NCBI GenBank assembly: GCA_020226215.1
Contig: CM035232.1
Span: 53,906,851-53,970,850 of the forward strand
From: Sindora glabra
Taxonomy: Eukaryota; Streptophyta; Magnoliopsida; Fabales; Fabaceae
Length of the DNA stretch: 64,000 bases
Direction: 5' to 3'
The notes under the pieces are model-generated. The model had not been told where the DNA came from and did no database searches. It worked only from the letters and a program-made list of their open reading frames with translations. The position numbers were made by a program, and so were the translations under genes. Positions 1-12,770 of this stretch are shown here, piece after piece. Within the stretch, counting starts at the first letter, position 1. Each line of letters opens with the position of its first letter.

Positions 1-225
1 TCTTTTGTGGAGTTATATTCCCCACGAATGTCTTTAGTTAGAAAGAACTTAGTCCGTCTACTATAAAAGTGTAGAGCATAACAGAATGTGCAGATAAGAG
101 TATCCTTTTTTACATTAGAGTTAGCGTATTAATTAACTAGTTAGTTAGGCTAATAGAGTTTGTTAACAAGCTCTATGTTAGTCATGATCTGATTAGGTCA
201 TGACATTGAAAGACTGAACATACCA

Positions 226-983
226 TATTTTGAAATGGCAAACGAAAATAGTCATAGCTTAACACTTCAAAGTTTAGTTGTGATTAGGAAATAAATCGAT
301 AAAAGTAACCATGACATGGCAAACATGTCTTAATAGATAGACATAATATTAAGACTAGTTCATGCTCGCATAAACCAGACCTTTGGGAAAATGGCACAAT
401 AATTAAAATCAAAGCATGAAGATAAATAAAACTTAAAAAGAGGATATATTGAGACCAAATCCTTTAAATCATAGTATTTTGAAATGGCAAACGGAAATAG
501 TCATAACTTAACACTTCAAAGTTTAGTTGTGATTAGTAAATAAATCGATAAAAGTAACCATGACATGGCAAACATGTCTTAATAGATAGACATAATATTG
601 AGACTAGTTCATGCTCGCATAAATCAGACCTTAGGGAAAATGGCACAATAATTAAAACCAAAGCATGAAGATAAATAAAACTTAAAAAGAGGATATATTG
701 AGACCAAATCCTTTAAATCATAGTATTTTGAAATGGCAAACGGAAATAGTCATAGCTTAACACTTCACAGTTTAGTTGTGATTAGGAAATAAATTGATAA
801 AAATAACCATGACATAGCAAACATGTCTTAATAGATAGACATAATATTAAGACTAGTTCATGCTCGCATAAACCAGACCTTAGGGAAAATGGCACAATAA
901 TTAAAATTAAAGCATGAAGACAAGTAAAACTTAAAAAGAGGATATATTGAGACTAAATCCTTTAAATCATAGTATTTTGAAGC
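226..983. repeat. Tandem repeat, 249-bp unit, three copies
   Basis: The phrase TATTTTGAAATGGCA starts at 226, 475 and 724, and its first part recurs at 973, so the period is exactly 249 bp three times over. The copies differ by only scattered substitutions. The array lies just before the gag remnant of the Ty3/Gypsy element. Some plant Ty3/Gypsy lineages (Tat/Ogre) carry tandem repeats in untranslated regions, so it may belong to that element, but this is inference. The flanks at 1-225 and 984-1210 show no gene. Confidence 0.95.
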
Positions 984-1224
984 TAAAAGACCAAAATACA
1001 ACCATACAAGTTAGTAAAACATGACAAACAAATAAGAAGGGCTTATTTGAATAGACCATGAGATATGGGTGTTTTAGATCATGTTCAATAGTTGAACTAG
1101 TATATATTGAATTATCATAACCTAGTAAATTAAGGTAACCAAGGCTAAGGTCAAGATGAAAACATTTAGTTTTTTGTCAAATGACTATTGAGTTAGTGAG
1201 GTGGACAAAATATATCCTCTAACT

Positions 1225-1900
1225 ACCAATGAGCTTTCTTGGATTGGATTTGTCAACTTAAGCTTGTGGATTTAAAATGTCAAAACTCATTACTTTTTTA
1301 GCAAGGATAACCAATCTACTATTGAGCATATAGCCAAATTTATAATGAAATGCAAAGAGTTAGCTACAAATAAGTTGTTGAAATTGAAGCAGTTTTCTTT
1401 GTCTTTAACAAGAACAATATTTTCATGATACTTAGGCCTACAACTAAATCTAATGCACTTATGGGCTCAGATGGAATGGATTTTTCATGATTAGTTCTAC
1501 TAAAGAGAATGAAACTTAAATTAATTAACTTGTTAAAAATGAAGAAAAACCTTATAAAGTTAATAAAGGACTATCTATAAAAATTTTGGCAAGTGGAAAG
1601 CAAAGGTTTCTCTCAAATTGTCAAAATCAAATTGTAAAAATAACAATAACGAGTTTTGACTATGCCATTTGTGAGAAGCTAGCTAATAAAAAATATTCAA
1701 CAAACAGAGTAGCTTGAGCAAAAGAAAGAAAGAAAGAAAATTAGGACATATGCATTGTAAGTAAGAGAAAGTTACATATGTCAAAGAGAAGCTTGATGAA
1801 GAAAATGAAAACAAAATCCATATGGCTAAACTTAGACTCAACCCTCTTTATACATGTTTCTTATTAAAAAAATAATAATAATAAAAAAGGATAAAATGGA
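1225..1900 (+). pseudogene. gag remnant of the Ty3/Gypsy element
   Basis: Near 1315-1430 the frame reads STIEHIAKFIMKCKELATNK followed by LLKLKQFSLSLT, which is the typical retrotrans_gag pattern of plant Ty3/Gypsy elements (an STxEHxxRF start and a LFxxSLT stretch). Later fragments near 1630-1800 resemble the downstream gag helices and the basic, Lys/Glu-rich tail. Stops and frame changes interrupt it throughout, so no protein can be made. Between about 1900 and 3100 only low-complexity Lys-rich fragments are visible, in the place expected for the gag C-terminus and linker. Confidence 0.75.
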
Positions 1901-3120
1901 TTATATTAGTAAAAAAAGTGTATTTTTTTATATCAACAAGGTCAATAAAATATTTAACCTTTGTTAATAGATAAGTAGATAAAATTATTTGAAAGTCACA
2001 TATATTTGATAAAGGAAGAGATAAGACATAAAAAAATTGTAAATATCACAATATGTTTGGCTATATCATTAATAATTACATTTGTTTCAAGGAAATGATC
2101 AGAAAGGTTATCAAGTAATTAATATTAAAGCTTGCAAACAAAGACAAGAAAAAAAGAAACATTGATCGACAAAATCCCTTTCCTAACAAGATCTCACTAT
2201 GTTGAGCCCATAAATGATTTTGACATGTTTGACATAAATGTGAATATCATGGCTAACTATTAATATAATAACCTATTGGAGGCATCCTTCATCCTAGAAC
2301 CTTACTTGAAGGGTTAAGTTAAATATCGATTTCATCAAAAGGAATACAATGTGATGAAGAAATTTTAACAATGTGCCATTAATGTGAAAATTACTATGAT
2401 GAACTAAAGGTTATGATGTATAGCAAGCAATTAAAAAGATCGAATTAACCCTAATGTCTAAAGCTTATCGATGGGAGGAAAGAGGTAATGAAGAGAATTA
2501 AAGAATTAAAAAAAAGAAAAAAGGGAAAGAAAAATCTATTTTCAATAAGTTAGATTACCACCATCCCAACTAGCCTAGAAAAGAAACAAGGAACTATAAT
2601 AGCACTAGGAAGTTAAGAGATAACCACCTTAAAGGAAAATAGATTAAGAACAATCCTTATCATGAAAGAAGATAAACTTGGAAGCCTAGGTTTATAAAAG
2701 GAGGGAATAAATCTTACAAGCCCTATTATGAAAAACTTTCACTAATAGAATCTTAAAAAGGGAAAATGTAAAGGCAAATTACATACCAAAAAAGTGAAAA
2801 GGAAATTGAGAGCCCAAAATGCCCTTAAGACCAAAAAGGTTAAATAGTTTTAAAAAGGAAGAAAGGTAGAGTATTTTTTTTAATAATTAAAGACTTAAAG
2901 CCAAAGTATGGACATGGATTCAAATATGGTAACCATTTTGTTGTCATTCTTTGCATTCGTCGAAGTCAAAGAAGTCAAAAAAGGTTTACATGATGAAACC
3001 TTGATTGTGATAGTTGAATTCAATGAAGATGTAGTGGAACAGTTCAAAAGGTCAATTGAATAGATGAAGGACTATATGATGTTTTTTCTTGTTAAGCCTA
3101 ATGTGAATTATTGACCATTG

Positions 3121-3420
3121 AATAGAGTACCAATTAATAGAGGTGCAACTATTAACCTAATACCCATATTGATTTTTGTTTCATTGAAAAAATAATTAAA
3201 AAATTAAATGCCATCCAACATTATTATGATTAATTTCAACAATAGGTCATTAGCTTTTGAAGGTATGGTGTTAGTCAATTTAAAAATGCACTCGATCATG
3301 AACGTGATATTCTTTATAGTAGTACAATTGAAAGCTACCTATAACTTATTGTTGGACAGAGAATAGATACATGTGGTAGGGGTAGTACCTTTTACCCTTC
3401 ACTAGAAAATGCTTATTTGG
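3121..3420 (+). pseudogene. Retropepsin (protease) remnant of the Ty3/Gypsy element
   Basis: Translation shows NRGATINLIP at the position of the aspartic-protease active site. The usual D-x-GA triad reads N-R-GA, so the catalytic Asp is lost. It is followed by the family's SNI-x-(M/V)-x-F block, then ATYNLLLDRE and VVGVVPFTLH, which match the conserved YNLLLGRxW and GAVPSTLHQ blocks of plant Ty3/Gypsy proteases. Stops interrupt the frame. About 95 bp downstream the solo LTR begins, so the protease and RT of the original pol gene are now almost 3.5 kb apart. Confidence 0.8.
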
Positions 3421-3514
3421 CGAGAGGATGGGATGTTCAAATTTGTAAAGTTAATGATAAGTCATGTTATATGCAATAGTGCAATGCAAATTTCAAAGTT
3501 TACACCTCCAACAT

Positions 3515-6392
3515 TGTAATGACCCTAAATTAGTATAATAGTGACAAATATATATATATAATAATTAAAATAATAATAATAATAAAAATTTTAATTAAGA
3601 TTGTAATAAGTGAAAATTTACTTAGAAACCTAAGAATATATTTTAGAAAATTTCACTTAGAAATTCATTGAATTTCTGTATCCAGTAAAGCGAAAAAAGT
3701 GAGAAAATGAGTTGGAATTATAGTAAATTAATTCAAAAAATTTTATGGATGATCAAAAATAATTTTCAAAGCTTAAAAATGGTTATGAAAAGTCAAAATA
3801 AAATTTTTAAAATATTTAGAAGCCTAAGGGTGAAAATGTAAAGAAAATAAGTAATTCGGAGCCGAATTGTAATAAACCCTTTTATCTTTTTGACCTTTTT
3901 ATTTCTTGTTGTATAGGTTAGGTTGGCCTAAGTTTTTTTAGGCCCAAATGTAAAAAATTAAGGCTCAAATTCGTGATGCAACACCAACCCAAACTTCCAA
4001 GAGAAGCCAAGGACAAAAATGAAAGAAAATGGTAAAATTTGGGGGCAAAAGAGTAATATTTTAAAAAAATTTATTTGTGTCTCATTTTTATTGGCTAAAA
4101 AAAAGGTGATTTGCTGGTCTGAAACCTCAGCTACTTGGACGTCCCATGCAGCCCTCCATGTGTCCCCAAAATCTAAGGCAAATTTAATTTTTGAAATTGA
4201 TGAAAATTGTAGAATTATTTAGAAATTTCTTTAAGCAATTTTTATATAGAATAAAAGAGGCTTAGCAGCAGCAAATTTGTTACTCCTCTCCAGCCTAACT
4301 TGACCATATAGAAGAAAAAACAAAGAAAGTTAGACAAAGTAGATTCAAGGGAAACTTGACAAGTTAAATAGATAGATTTTAATACCCCTAAATTCTTGTG
4401 AAATTCTTCTTCCTCTTAACTCTAAAATCTGATTTTTATTTTCTTGAATTCATCTCCCTCTCCTTTAGAATTCAGAGTTGAAAAAAGGAAGAAAGAAGTA
4501 AGGATTTAAGGTGAGTAATAGCTTGTTATACATTTTATGAATTTCTAATGCTAGATTGTCATGATGAATATGAGTCCTTGGACATGATTTGTGTTGGTTG
4601 CTGTGATAATTAGTTTAACATGATTTGAACATGTGATGATGTTGTTGGAAGTGAGTATTTAGATCATGAATAATGAGAATGGAAGCTATTTTGGCTGTTG
4701 CAAAGAAATTGTTAATATTATGTTGGAAATGGTATTAAGAAGGGTGAAGAATGCTGTTGAAATTCTGGTTGGTGAATAGTCACGTGGAACCTAGGTGATT
4801 TATCATCAAAAAAATTTTATTTTTGATATCCTAAGGTCTCTCATGATGTGAGGTTGAATTCTATAAATGTTGAGGATTTTTAGAAACTTTTAGGTATTTT
4901 AGAAGAATTTCCTAAATCAGGTCATCAGTGTTGTCCAGGAATAGGGCACTTTCACGTTGGCTTCTGTTTTCAAATTTTTTGGGGCTTAACATGATCATAA
5001 AAAATTGTGAAAAACTTTAGGGAAACTAATAAAGGTGTTATTAATATTGTTTAAAATTTTCATGGAAATAAGAGATGAATTGGTCATCCAATAAAATGGT
5101 GAAAAGGAGCTATTCATGACAAAACTCGAATATGCCCAGTCTTGTTCACAAAATTTTTAGGAGTATCAAATGGTTGAAAAAATTTTTGAAAAAATTTGTA
5201 TGAATTGCTCTGATTGTGATGTAGTATGGGTTAAAATTTTAGAAATATTAAATTTTATTTGGTTCTCCAAATAATTCCTGCCCTTATGCTGCCTAGATAG
5301 AGTCCACATACAAAATATTTTGTGTGACATGAATTGTTTGATTTGTGTACATAACATATGAATTATTTAATTTGTATACATGAATATCCTTTAGGATTTG
5401 ATATGAGAATGAGCATAGAAGGATAAATGAAGCATAAAACACTTATGACATAGTTGGTATTTTGACATATTCCTCGAGGAAAATTATGGTTGATGCATGT
5501 GGCGTCCCACAATTATTTATTTTGCTTACAAAAATGTTGGAGGGAGAAAACATCCTTCGCAAAGAAGGAGAGGAGGGGTAAGTAGTGAAAGGAAAAAGTT
5601 GGTGGCTTCGGGCTTAGGGTGGCGAGGGATAAGGTTAGACTGAAGATATAAGGTGCCATTACATACCAACTAATGTCATTTCTCAAACAACATAATATCT
5701 AAAGTTGGACTTCTAATTAGAAAAGCAACCTTAGATGGGAAAACCGAAAAAGGGCAATAACAGGTTGTTACTCACTGAGTATATTTATACTCATTCTATA
5801 TTTTCTTTAAACTGCCTTTTTAGGTAAAGACCATGGATCCATGGATGCGCAGTAATACTTACAGAGGATATGCCACGACACCCCTTGGAACGTATGGAAT
5901 AGAGTTCTACATAGAAGTCCGGGTCATTCCTAATGAAATAAATATTTTGTATCATACAGACTATTGGCCCATGGACAGGGAGCCAAATGTCCTCGAAATT
6001 TTTTTTCCACTAGTACTGGTCACCCCAGATGATGATTCCGGGAGTAACATGACACCATTAGGGCCTAGAACGTCTAGTACCGGTTCTCCTTCAGAATTTG
6101 ATCCGGGGGAGGAAGGCCTTAACTGGATTAGTGAGTCAGATGATTAGGTCTAATGTATTTAAAGTATTATAATGTACTTATCTTTGTAAATATTTTTGTG
6201 CTGTTATATGTATATTATTTTGGTATTTTAACTTTTTATTATCTACTTTCTTTCAGCACGCCTTAATATTATTTTTATAAGTATATGCAATATCGTGTCA
6301 TCTTTGGGGGCTAGTAAGGATATCTTATCAGTGTGAAATGTTGATTGGATATCTTTACGTCGGTCACGATTAAAGTACGTCAGGTCGTGACA
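3515..6392. mobile_element. Solo LTR, 2.88 kb, with perfect 5-bp target duplication AACAT
   Basis: The segment begins TGTAATGACCC and ends GGTCGTGACA, so it has TG...CA termini and inverted ends (TGTAATGACC against GGTCGTGACA). It is flanked on both sides by AACAT (3510-3514 and 6393-6397), a 5-bp target-site duplication. It interrupts the pol region of the older Ty3/Gypsy element between protease and reverse transcriptase. No internal retroviral-type domains were seen, so a solo LTR left by LTR-LTR recombination is the best reading. Length and end sequence suit long-LTR Ty3/Gypsy (chromovirus Tekay/Del-like) families, which is inference. Confidence 0.85.
5833..6147 (+). CDS. Open 104-codon frame inside the solo LTR, unknown product
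   Basis: An uninterrupted frame runs from an ATG (MDPWMRSN...) to a TAG and would encode an acidic 104-residue peptide. Its C-terminal half is rich in Asp, Glu, Ser, Pro and Gly (for example VTPDDDSGSN) and ends SESDD. It has no signal peptide, membrane segment or domain I recognise. It is richer in GC than its surroundings, and the ATG follows a pyrimidine-rich TTTTTAGGTAAAG stretch that could resemble a splice acceptor. It lies wholly inside the solo LTR, so it may be an LTR-family feature rather than a host gene. Chance openness is possible. Confidence 0.3.
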   Translation: MDPWMRSNTYRGYATTPLGTYGIEFYIEVRVIPNEINILYHTDYWPMDREPNVLEIFFPLVLVTPDDDSGSNMTPLGPRTSSTGSPSEFDPGEEGLNWISESDD

Positions 6393-6910
6393 AACATTTA
6401 GCCACTGCACATTTACAATAACATCAACTCTACTGTTATTAAGATGTGCACATTTGATATTTTAGGATTCAAACTAATCCTCAAGGTTAAAACATCAGGA
6501 CTAGCTTGCCATCCTAATTAATGAATACTATAAACAATATGCTTGAGTGTTAGCCTATGTTGCTAAGCAAGCCCAAACAAAAGTTTTGGGTTGCAATTTT
6601 TTTATTGTTACCCACTTAGATCTCATGAGTCTCATATTAAGGATAATACTAAGAAAATTTAAATGTAAGATATTTTACAAGAAATTAACTTAGGAATTGA
6701 AAAAGATAAGAGACTAACTTATATTAGTGTAACTTTGCTAGAAGATATAAAAGCTAAATAATCAATATATTGAAAGAATATTAAAAAATGTTTTGCATAG
6801 AATTAGAATGAGTTGCTATTGTTAAGTAAAGACTTAGTGGAGCATAGGTTATTGATTAAAAAGGGTTAGCGGTCATATAAATAACTCCATTAACATTTTA
6901 CATAGGAGTT

Positions 6911-7620
6911 ATGCTAAAAATCAAAGAAGAAATTAAAAGGCTATTGAAAGCTAAATTTTTAAAGACCATAGGTTTGTTGAGCGGATCTCAAATGTGGTGT
7001 TGTTATGAACAAGAATAGTAAGATGAGAGTATGTATAGACTTTAAAGACTTGAATAACACCATACCTAAAGATGAATACCTAATGATAGTTACCAATATG
7101 CTAATAGACTTGGCTTTAGGACACGTAATTGAAAGCTTGATAGATAGAAATATGGGAAATAATCAACTCTACATAGTTAAAGAAGACATGCTGAAAATAG
7201 CTTCTTGCTGTCTAAAGGCAATTTATGTATATATATAGGTAGTCATGCCATTTGGATTAAAGAACACTAAAGCCACATACTAGTATGTCATGAACATAAT
7301 TTTCCACCACATGATAAGGAAGTTGTTGGATGTGTATATAGATGATATAGTGGTGAAGGGTGACTCTTATCAAGAACAAATTGAAAACTTGAAGTAAGCT
7401 TTTGATTGAATATGCAAGGTAATCTAAACATAAACCCTTTAAAATGTGTATTCAATATCTCGATAAAAAACTTCTTAGGCTTCCTCATTCATCAGAAGGG
7501 GATTAAAGCTAATAAAAAAAAATCAAATCCATAATTGAGGTTTCAACATTGTCTAATAAAAAGAAAATGCAATGTTTTCTTAACAAAGTTAATTTCTTAA
7601 GGAGATTTATATCAAACTTT
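6911..7620 (+). pseudogene. Reverse transcriptase remnant of the Ty3/Gypsy element
   Basis: Fragments in order are LKIKEEIKRLLKAKF, KMRVCIDFKDLNNTIPKDEY (the RT palm block), VMPFGLKNTKATY and VYIDDIVVKG. The last is the catalytic Y-x-DD box, present as YIDD. It is followed by NPLKC and NFLGFLIHQKGI at about 7430-7505. The consensus phrases are very well preserved although TAG/TGA stops break the frame, for example just before VMPFG and in ATY*YVMN. This fixes the element as Ty3/Gypsy and on the + strand. Confidence 0.9.
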
Positions 7621-7689
7621 TCTAGTTGAACAAGAGTATTCTCACCACTTCTAAAGTTAAAGGACAATGAACAACTTGTATATCTAAAT

Positions 7690-8106
7690 AAACCTTAAGT
7701 AGCATTTGAAAATATTAGAAGGTATTTAATTAACCTACCTATAATGTCATCTTTAGTCTTAAGTGACCTTTAAAACTATTTATTTTAGCCTCAAATGATG
7801 TAATAGGATGTTTTCTTACCTAAGAAAATGATCAAGGAAAGGAGAGGGCAATGTATTACTTACTGAGAATATTAAATTCAACTAAACAAAATTATTTGAT
7901 AATAAAAAAATTATGGCTTTCTTTATGCTATTCTTGCACCAAACTTTGTTATTACTTATTGTTGAGTATAACTTTAGTTTTAGCTAAAATTGAAATATTA
8001 AAGTATATGTTAGGAGACCTTTAATACATAACTAAGTTGTGAAATAGGCCTTACATTTAATCAAATCCACTTTATAATATTACCCATTGAAGGTTATAGG
8101 AAAAAC
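7690..8106 (+). pseudogene. RNase H remnant of the Ty3/Gypsy element
   Basis: Short in-frame fragments read ASNDVIGCFLT, NDQGKERAMYYL, KKLWLSLCYSCTKLCYYLL and TLVLAKIEILKYMLG. They follow the RNase H core of plant Ty3/Gypsy pol, in the arrangement SxxxIGxxLxQE-x-GKExxxYYLSR then KLxLxLxxxCTKL. Several stops make it non-functional. The same stretch is repeated at 17.5-18.0 kb, where it opens the second unit of the large tandem duplication. Confidence 0.8.
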
Positions 8107-8109
8107 CTA

Positions 8110-11100
8110 GTTAGTTAATTATATCCCATTGATTTAAGAATTTAACTCAAGTAGGTGGTGAGATATAATAGGCCATGAGAGTTAGAATAAAATTAGAGAG
8201 TTAAGGGTTTATTTACATGAATTATGGTAATTAAGGTTAGTGATTTGAATTAATCAGCTTTATATATCCGTAGAAGAGTAAACTTGTAACCTTTATATTC
8301 ATAGAGTTAAATTTGTGACTATAAGTAGTTATAAGACTCATAGATCTTAGAAAAAAGGTGAGTAGACCTCTTTGATTAATTCTAAACTAAATTAAGAGAA
8401 ATAAATGTAAGTTGGACTTTCATGAATAAATATTTCTTTCAAAAACTCAAGGATTTAAGGATTAACATGAAATGAATCCAAGTTTTGGGTTTTCCGTATG
8501 ACATATGCAATAAGTGCAATCTTGTGTTAATTTGATAATATTCAAGTTAGTTGGATGATGAAAATGAAGTATTTAATGTGTTATGATGGTGTATTTTTGG
8601 TAAATAAGAGGCTGATAGTGAAATTGATGTATTGAATGTGTAATTATGTTAAAGTGAATTATTATTCACATTGGAAAATTTGCAAAATCCTAGTTGAATG
8701 GTAGATCGTTGGTTTTCAATGGTTAATTATTGTTTTAGAATTCTGGACAATTAAATTCCAATAGTGAATAGTCAATTATTGGGTTTTTAATAGTCGATCA
8801 TTGCCTACTAGAAGGATTCCTTATTACCAATGAATAATCAAATGCTGAGCTACTAACAATTGATTAAGGTCAACAAAAATTTCACATTAGTCATCCAAAA
8901 CTCGTACTGGAGAATCTAGTATACAATCAGTGGTCCTACAAGGTTTACATCATGGTTTTAAGGTTCTTAACATGTCTCAATAATTAAATGAATTTTACAT
9001 TATATTTGAAAATAGAGAGGCTCTTATGCATTAAATATTTAAATTCTCGAACCTTAGCTTGATGTTCACTTGGGTATAAAAAGCTATTGATGAAAATTTC
9101 TTGAAAAGTCACTCAAGTCAAGGGCACCAAATATGAATCCTTATTCTTTATGGCATTAGTTAACTAATAGTGTGCCACATTAGCTAACTGATAACTTATA
9201 AGCTAAATTGATAATGATTTCAAACTTTGCAACATCTTACTTAATCACTCAATTTAATCTAGAAATTGGAAAGGATCTGCTCCTAGATTAGTATTAGAAT
9301 ACCTAGGTGACACTAATTTTAAAAGCTCATGCACTATGTAAAATTTTTTCCAAACCCTTTTTTAGGAAGGTATACTTTAGTTCATACTCCCTCTCGTGAT
9401 CATGAACTTTATTGCAATTATCTTGGTTCCTATGTTAGTCTTATCTCTGACTTTGATCGAGAGATTTATATATATGATTCATAACTCATTGCATGAAATT
9501 TGCAACTCAAAGAAAGAATTGTTGTTCATTGTTTTCCCCATCTTCCCCTCTATTACTTTAAGCCTATAATTTATGGATGACTCCTTATGATCGAGTTTAT
9601 TCATTAACATTTAACTTCTAATATTTACTATTGCCTAATTCACATTTTTTAAGCAATTAGATAAAAAATCAAATCATCATCAAGCAATTTACTATTGGCA
9701 AACTTTGTTATTGATATCAATAGGCATTATATGGTTCATCGAAGTAGTATTGATGATATGTCATTTTGGATGGACACATACATTGGTACAGTTTTGGTCA
9801 ACACTTATCTAGGCATTATATGGATATAATCTAATTAACCAATTCTAGAACCTTATCACACTAGGAAAAACCCAGATTATATTCTAAACCTAGTTGTAGA
9901 GATAGATAAAATTTTAAGTTATAGGGGACAACATTTATATACAAAATAAAATTAAAATTATTATAAAAATTTTAAAGAATATTAAAATTTAATTTATTTT
10001 AATATTTTTATATGTGTATCCTTATGTATAATTAATAAATTTTAAAAGTTTTTGTATTTATTTAAAATAAAATTTTCTTCTTTAATTATTGTAGAAATAA
10101 GTTATAATGGCAATTTTGATCAAATTTATGAGGGTAATATATAACATTAATGTATATATGTACCAATATCAAATTTGATTGTGAGAGAAATTGCCTCTTA
10201 GATAATGTATGTAAATCTATCTTTGCCTAATTATGATCGACATGAAACTCAATCAACCTATTTCCCTTACTAGTATACTTAAGTATGCATGAGATAAATA
10301 AGAAAATTAAAAAAATAACTTGAAAAGGCAACTAAATTTCATTTGTTAGAATGCTTCTACAATAAAGAGGAATTAGGACTAGCTTATGATCCACTTTAAC
10401 TTGGAGATAAGCTAGCCTAACTAGTTCTCGTTAAAGTATGTTTATATTCTTGTACTTTTTTTCTTCCTATATATATCAAAGCCTAAAATACCTATGTAAA
10501 AACAAAATATCTATTGCTACCTATAGCCCTACTAGAGAGCTCTCAAAAGTTTAGTTTTGAGGTAGTTATAGAGGCTTAACTTGTGAATTTGTAAGATGAA
10601 AACATGAAAGAGTAAATTTGGGGATTAGTAAATAAATGCTTAAGTATAGTTAAATTTGAAAATCAATTGGAAGCTTACCAATTTTATTTACCCTTCCTTA
10701 TACCTAGGTACTTTAACCATATAATTTATAAAATAATTTCATTAATGTTGATATGTCAGCTATATGAATATATGCATCTACTTGTATAGTTCCTCAAATA
10801 TATATATATGTTTAAATCACATAAGGCATGTAAATAAATAAGAAAGAAATACATATAAATATCTTTGTGACTTTTATCTATTCTTGTCCTTCATAAGTCT
10901 ATCATTATTTCTCCAAGTGAGGCTTATCCTTCATCAGCCATTACTGAATTTAATGTTTGAATGATAGATGATATTAATTGCCCTCATCTCAATTTCTCAA
11001 AAAATAACATAATTTAAGCTTAAATATTAAAATATAATTCAAATCTTATCTTATTTCATAAGTTAACACTATTGTACTTTTTTGCATGATCACACATACA

Positions 11101-11210
11101 TTACTTATCTATTATCGATTAAATGTTCACTAATTCTAGTTTAACTTATAGGAACTCATCATGTACTAAAGCATTCTAAAAGAAACCAATTATTAAGGAT
11201 ATAGGATCAT
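8110..11210. other. Unit A: non-coding, no recognisable gene
   Basis: This is AT-rich sequence shared with about 17.97-21.05 kb in unit B. No open frame of note and no protein motif was found. Near 8690-8900 there is a run of imperfect TAGTCAATTATT-like phrases, and TATATATATATG occurs near 10800. It is probably the decayed remainder of older repeats. Confidence 0.6.
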
Positions 11211-11545
11211 AATCAACTATACACTTAACTATAAGCTGTCAACAATAATTCTTTGAGGTATAGTTGACTATGTACTTGATTATGAACCTCTGGGGTACAA
11301 GTTATAGTTAACTATGGACCTTTAGAGAGTAAGTTATATTCAACTATGTATTTCACTATGGAATTTTAAAGAGTGAAGTTCCGTTTGCATAGTTTATTAG
11401 ATACTCAACTACAACTTTCTAGAAGGTAAATCTTCTGATTATAATTGACTATAGCTTTCTCGAGGCTATGTCTTCAACTTATAGTTGAATATATACTTGA
11501 CTATAGTCTTCCAGAGAGTAACCCTTAGGCCATAGTCGACTATAA
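11210..11545. repeat. Degenerate minisatellite built on ATAGTTGACTAT
   Basis: The motif ATAGTTGACTATnnACTTGACTATGnnCTTnnnGAG recurs about six times with a spacing of roughly 50-65 bp, for example near 11263, 11308 and 11475 and at 11530-11545 as TAGTCGACTATA. Its core is self-complementary. The same array is present in unit B, where it is split by an LTR-like insertion. Confidence 0.65.
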
Positions 11546-12770
11546 CATCATTTTCTATAGATTCTAGTGCAATTTTATTGTTTATTTGAAAAAAAAAACC
11601 ATTTGTAACACATTTATGAATCTACCAAACATTATTTAACCATCACTATACATTTATTACACATCATCCTCAATAATTTCATCAAAATTTTCAATTAAAG
11701 CTCACAACCTATCATATTCTTCATGAAATGGAAAAAAAAAACTAGGAAAACCTAGCCCATAATCACACATTTACAATCAATTTCTTTAGAGCTAAGTTAG
11801 AATATCTAATCATCTAGTATAAAATAGGTTATAAAAAAGTGAATTTGAAGTTGTTTGATCCTAATCATCAAAAACCCTAAAGATTCAAGTTTAGGTTCAA
11901 AATCCCTTTTAAACCCAAACCCTTTATATCCATCAAATTTAAAGAGAAATAAGGAAGCATTTTAATAAAGATTAACATTCAAGAAGTCTTATCTCAATTA
12001 GATTAAAGGACTTAATGAAGATTGGTTTCCCTTATCTTGATCAAGAAAAGGAAGAAGATAAGTTAATGAAAGAGTTGAAGAAAAGAAGAATGTTAAGATG
12101 TTATTTTATAAGAGATAAAAAGAGGGTGGCTGAAGTTTTAAGGAGAAAATGAAATAAAGGGGTTAAAATCGAAAAAAGTGTCCTAAATCTCCTTTGTACT
12201 ATCTTACTCACCTCCAATTACATTTTATCTTTAAGCATTTCATTTCTTGTACTTTTTCCAAACCATTCCATACAAAATTCTCATTTTAAAATTCATTTAA
12301 TTAGTTATTAATTCTTCTTTACCTAATATCTTATCCTATATTTTCTTATAATAATTCATCCATTTGATTTTAATTTTTAGTCATCATAATTAGTTAATTA
12401 TTTCAAATGTAAAATGAATTTAAAATTTAGAAGTGTGTAATACAATAACTCAAAAAATAAATGAAATAAATTTTTACGGATTAAAATACTATTTACAAAT
12501 TTGCTAACTATGTTGGGAGGTTGTTACTAAAAACATAATTAGGTGATTTCATTAAAATAACACTTGTAGCTCTCTCCAATACGAGGATACACACAGAATG
12601 GATAGAGAGATTACAAAAAATGTTAATATACAAGATGCGTAAGTGAGAAAGTGAGTGAAAAGATTGGAAAATATTACATTCCTTCCTATTTCTCTATATA
12701 TAAAGAGAAATACCAAAATGATCATATTTGTGTGAACATTATTTAGAGAAGGAATGCGAATTATTATTTC

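Larger units (their letters stand above)
1210..8110 (+). mobile_element. Decayed Ty3/Gypsy LTR retrotransposon (gag-PR-RT-RNase H), split by a solo LTR
   Basis: Recognisable gag, retropepsin, reverse transcriptase and RNase H segments occur in the canonical order on the + strand, all broken by many stops and frameshifts. A younger solo LTR at 3515-6392 separates the protease from the reverse transcriptase. No integrase was recognised after RNase H, and I could not find this element's own LTRs or primer-binding site. The wording of the protein motifs resembles the plant Tat-like branch of Ty3/Gypsy, but the lineage is inference. Both boundaries are approximate. The right end merges into the roughly 10-kb duplicated segment that starts near 7600. 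Confidence 0.85.

Noticed and set aside
226..983. CRISPR-like or centromeric satellite array
   Set aside because: Direct 249-bp copies without short repeat/spacer structure, in a plant nuclear context. Three copies are too few to call a centromeric satellite.
8690..8900. Possible inverted or tandem repeat of TAGTCAATTATT-like phrases
   Set aside because: Spacing is irregular and the phrases are short and AT-rich. I could not separate it from composition bias.
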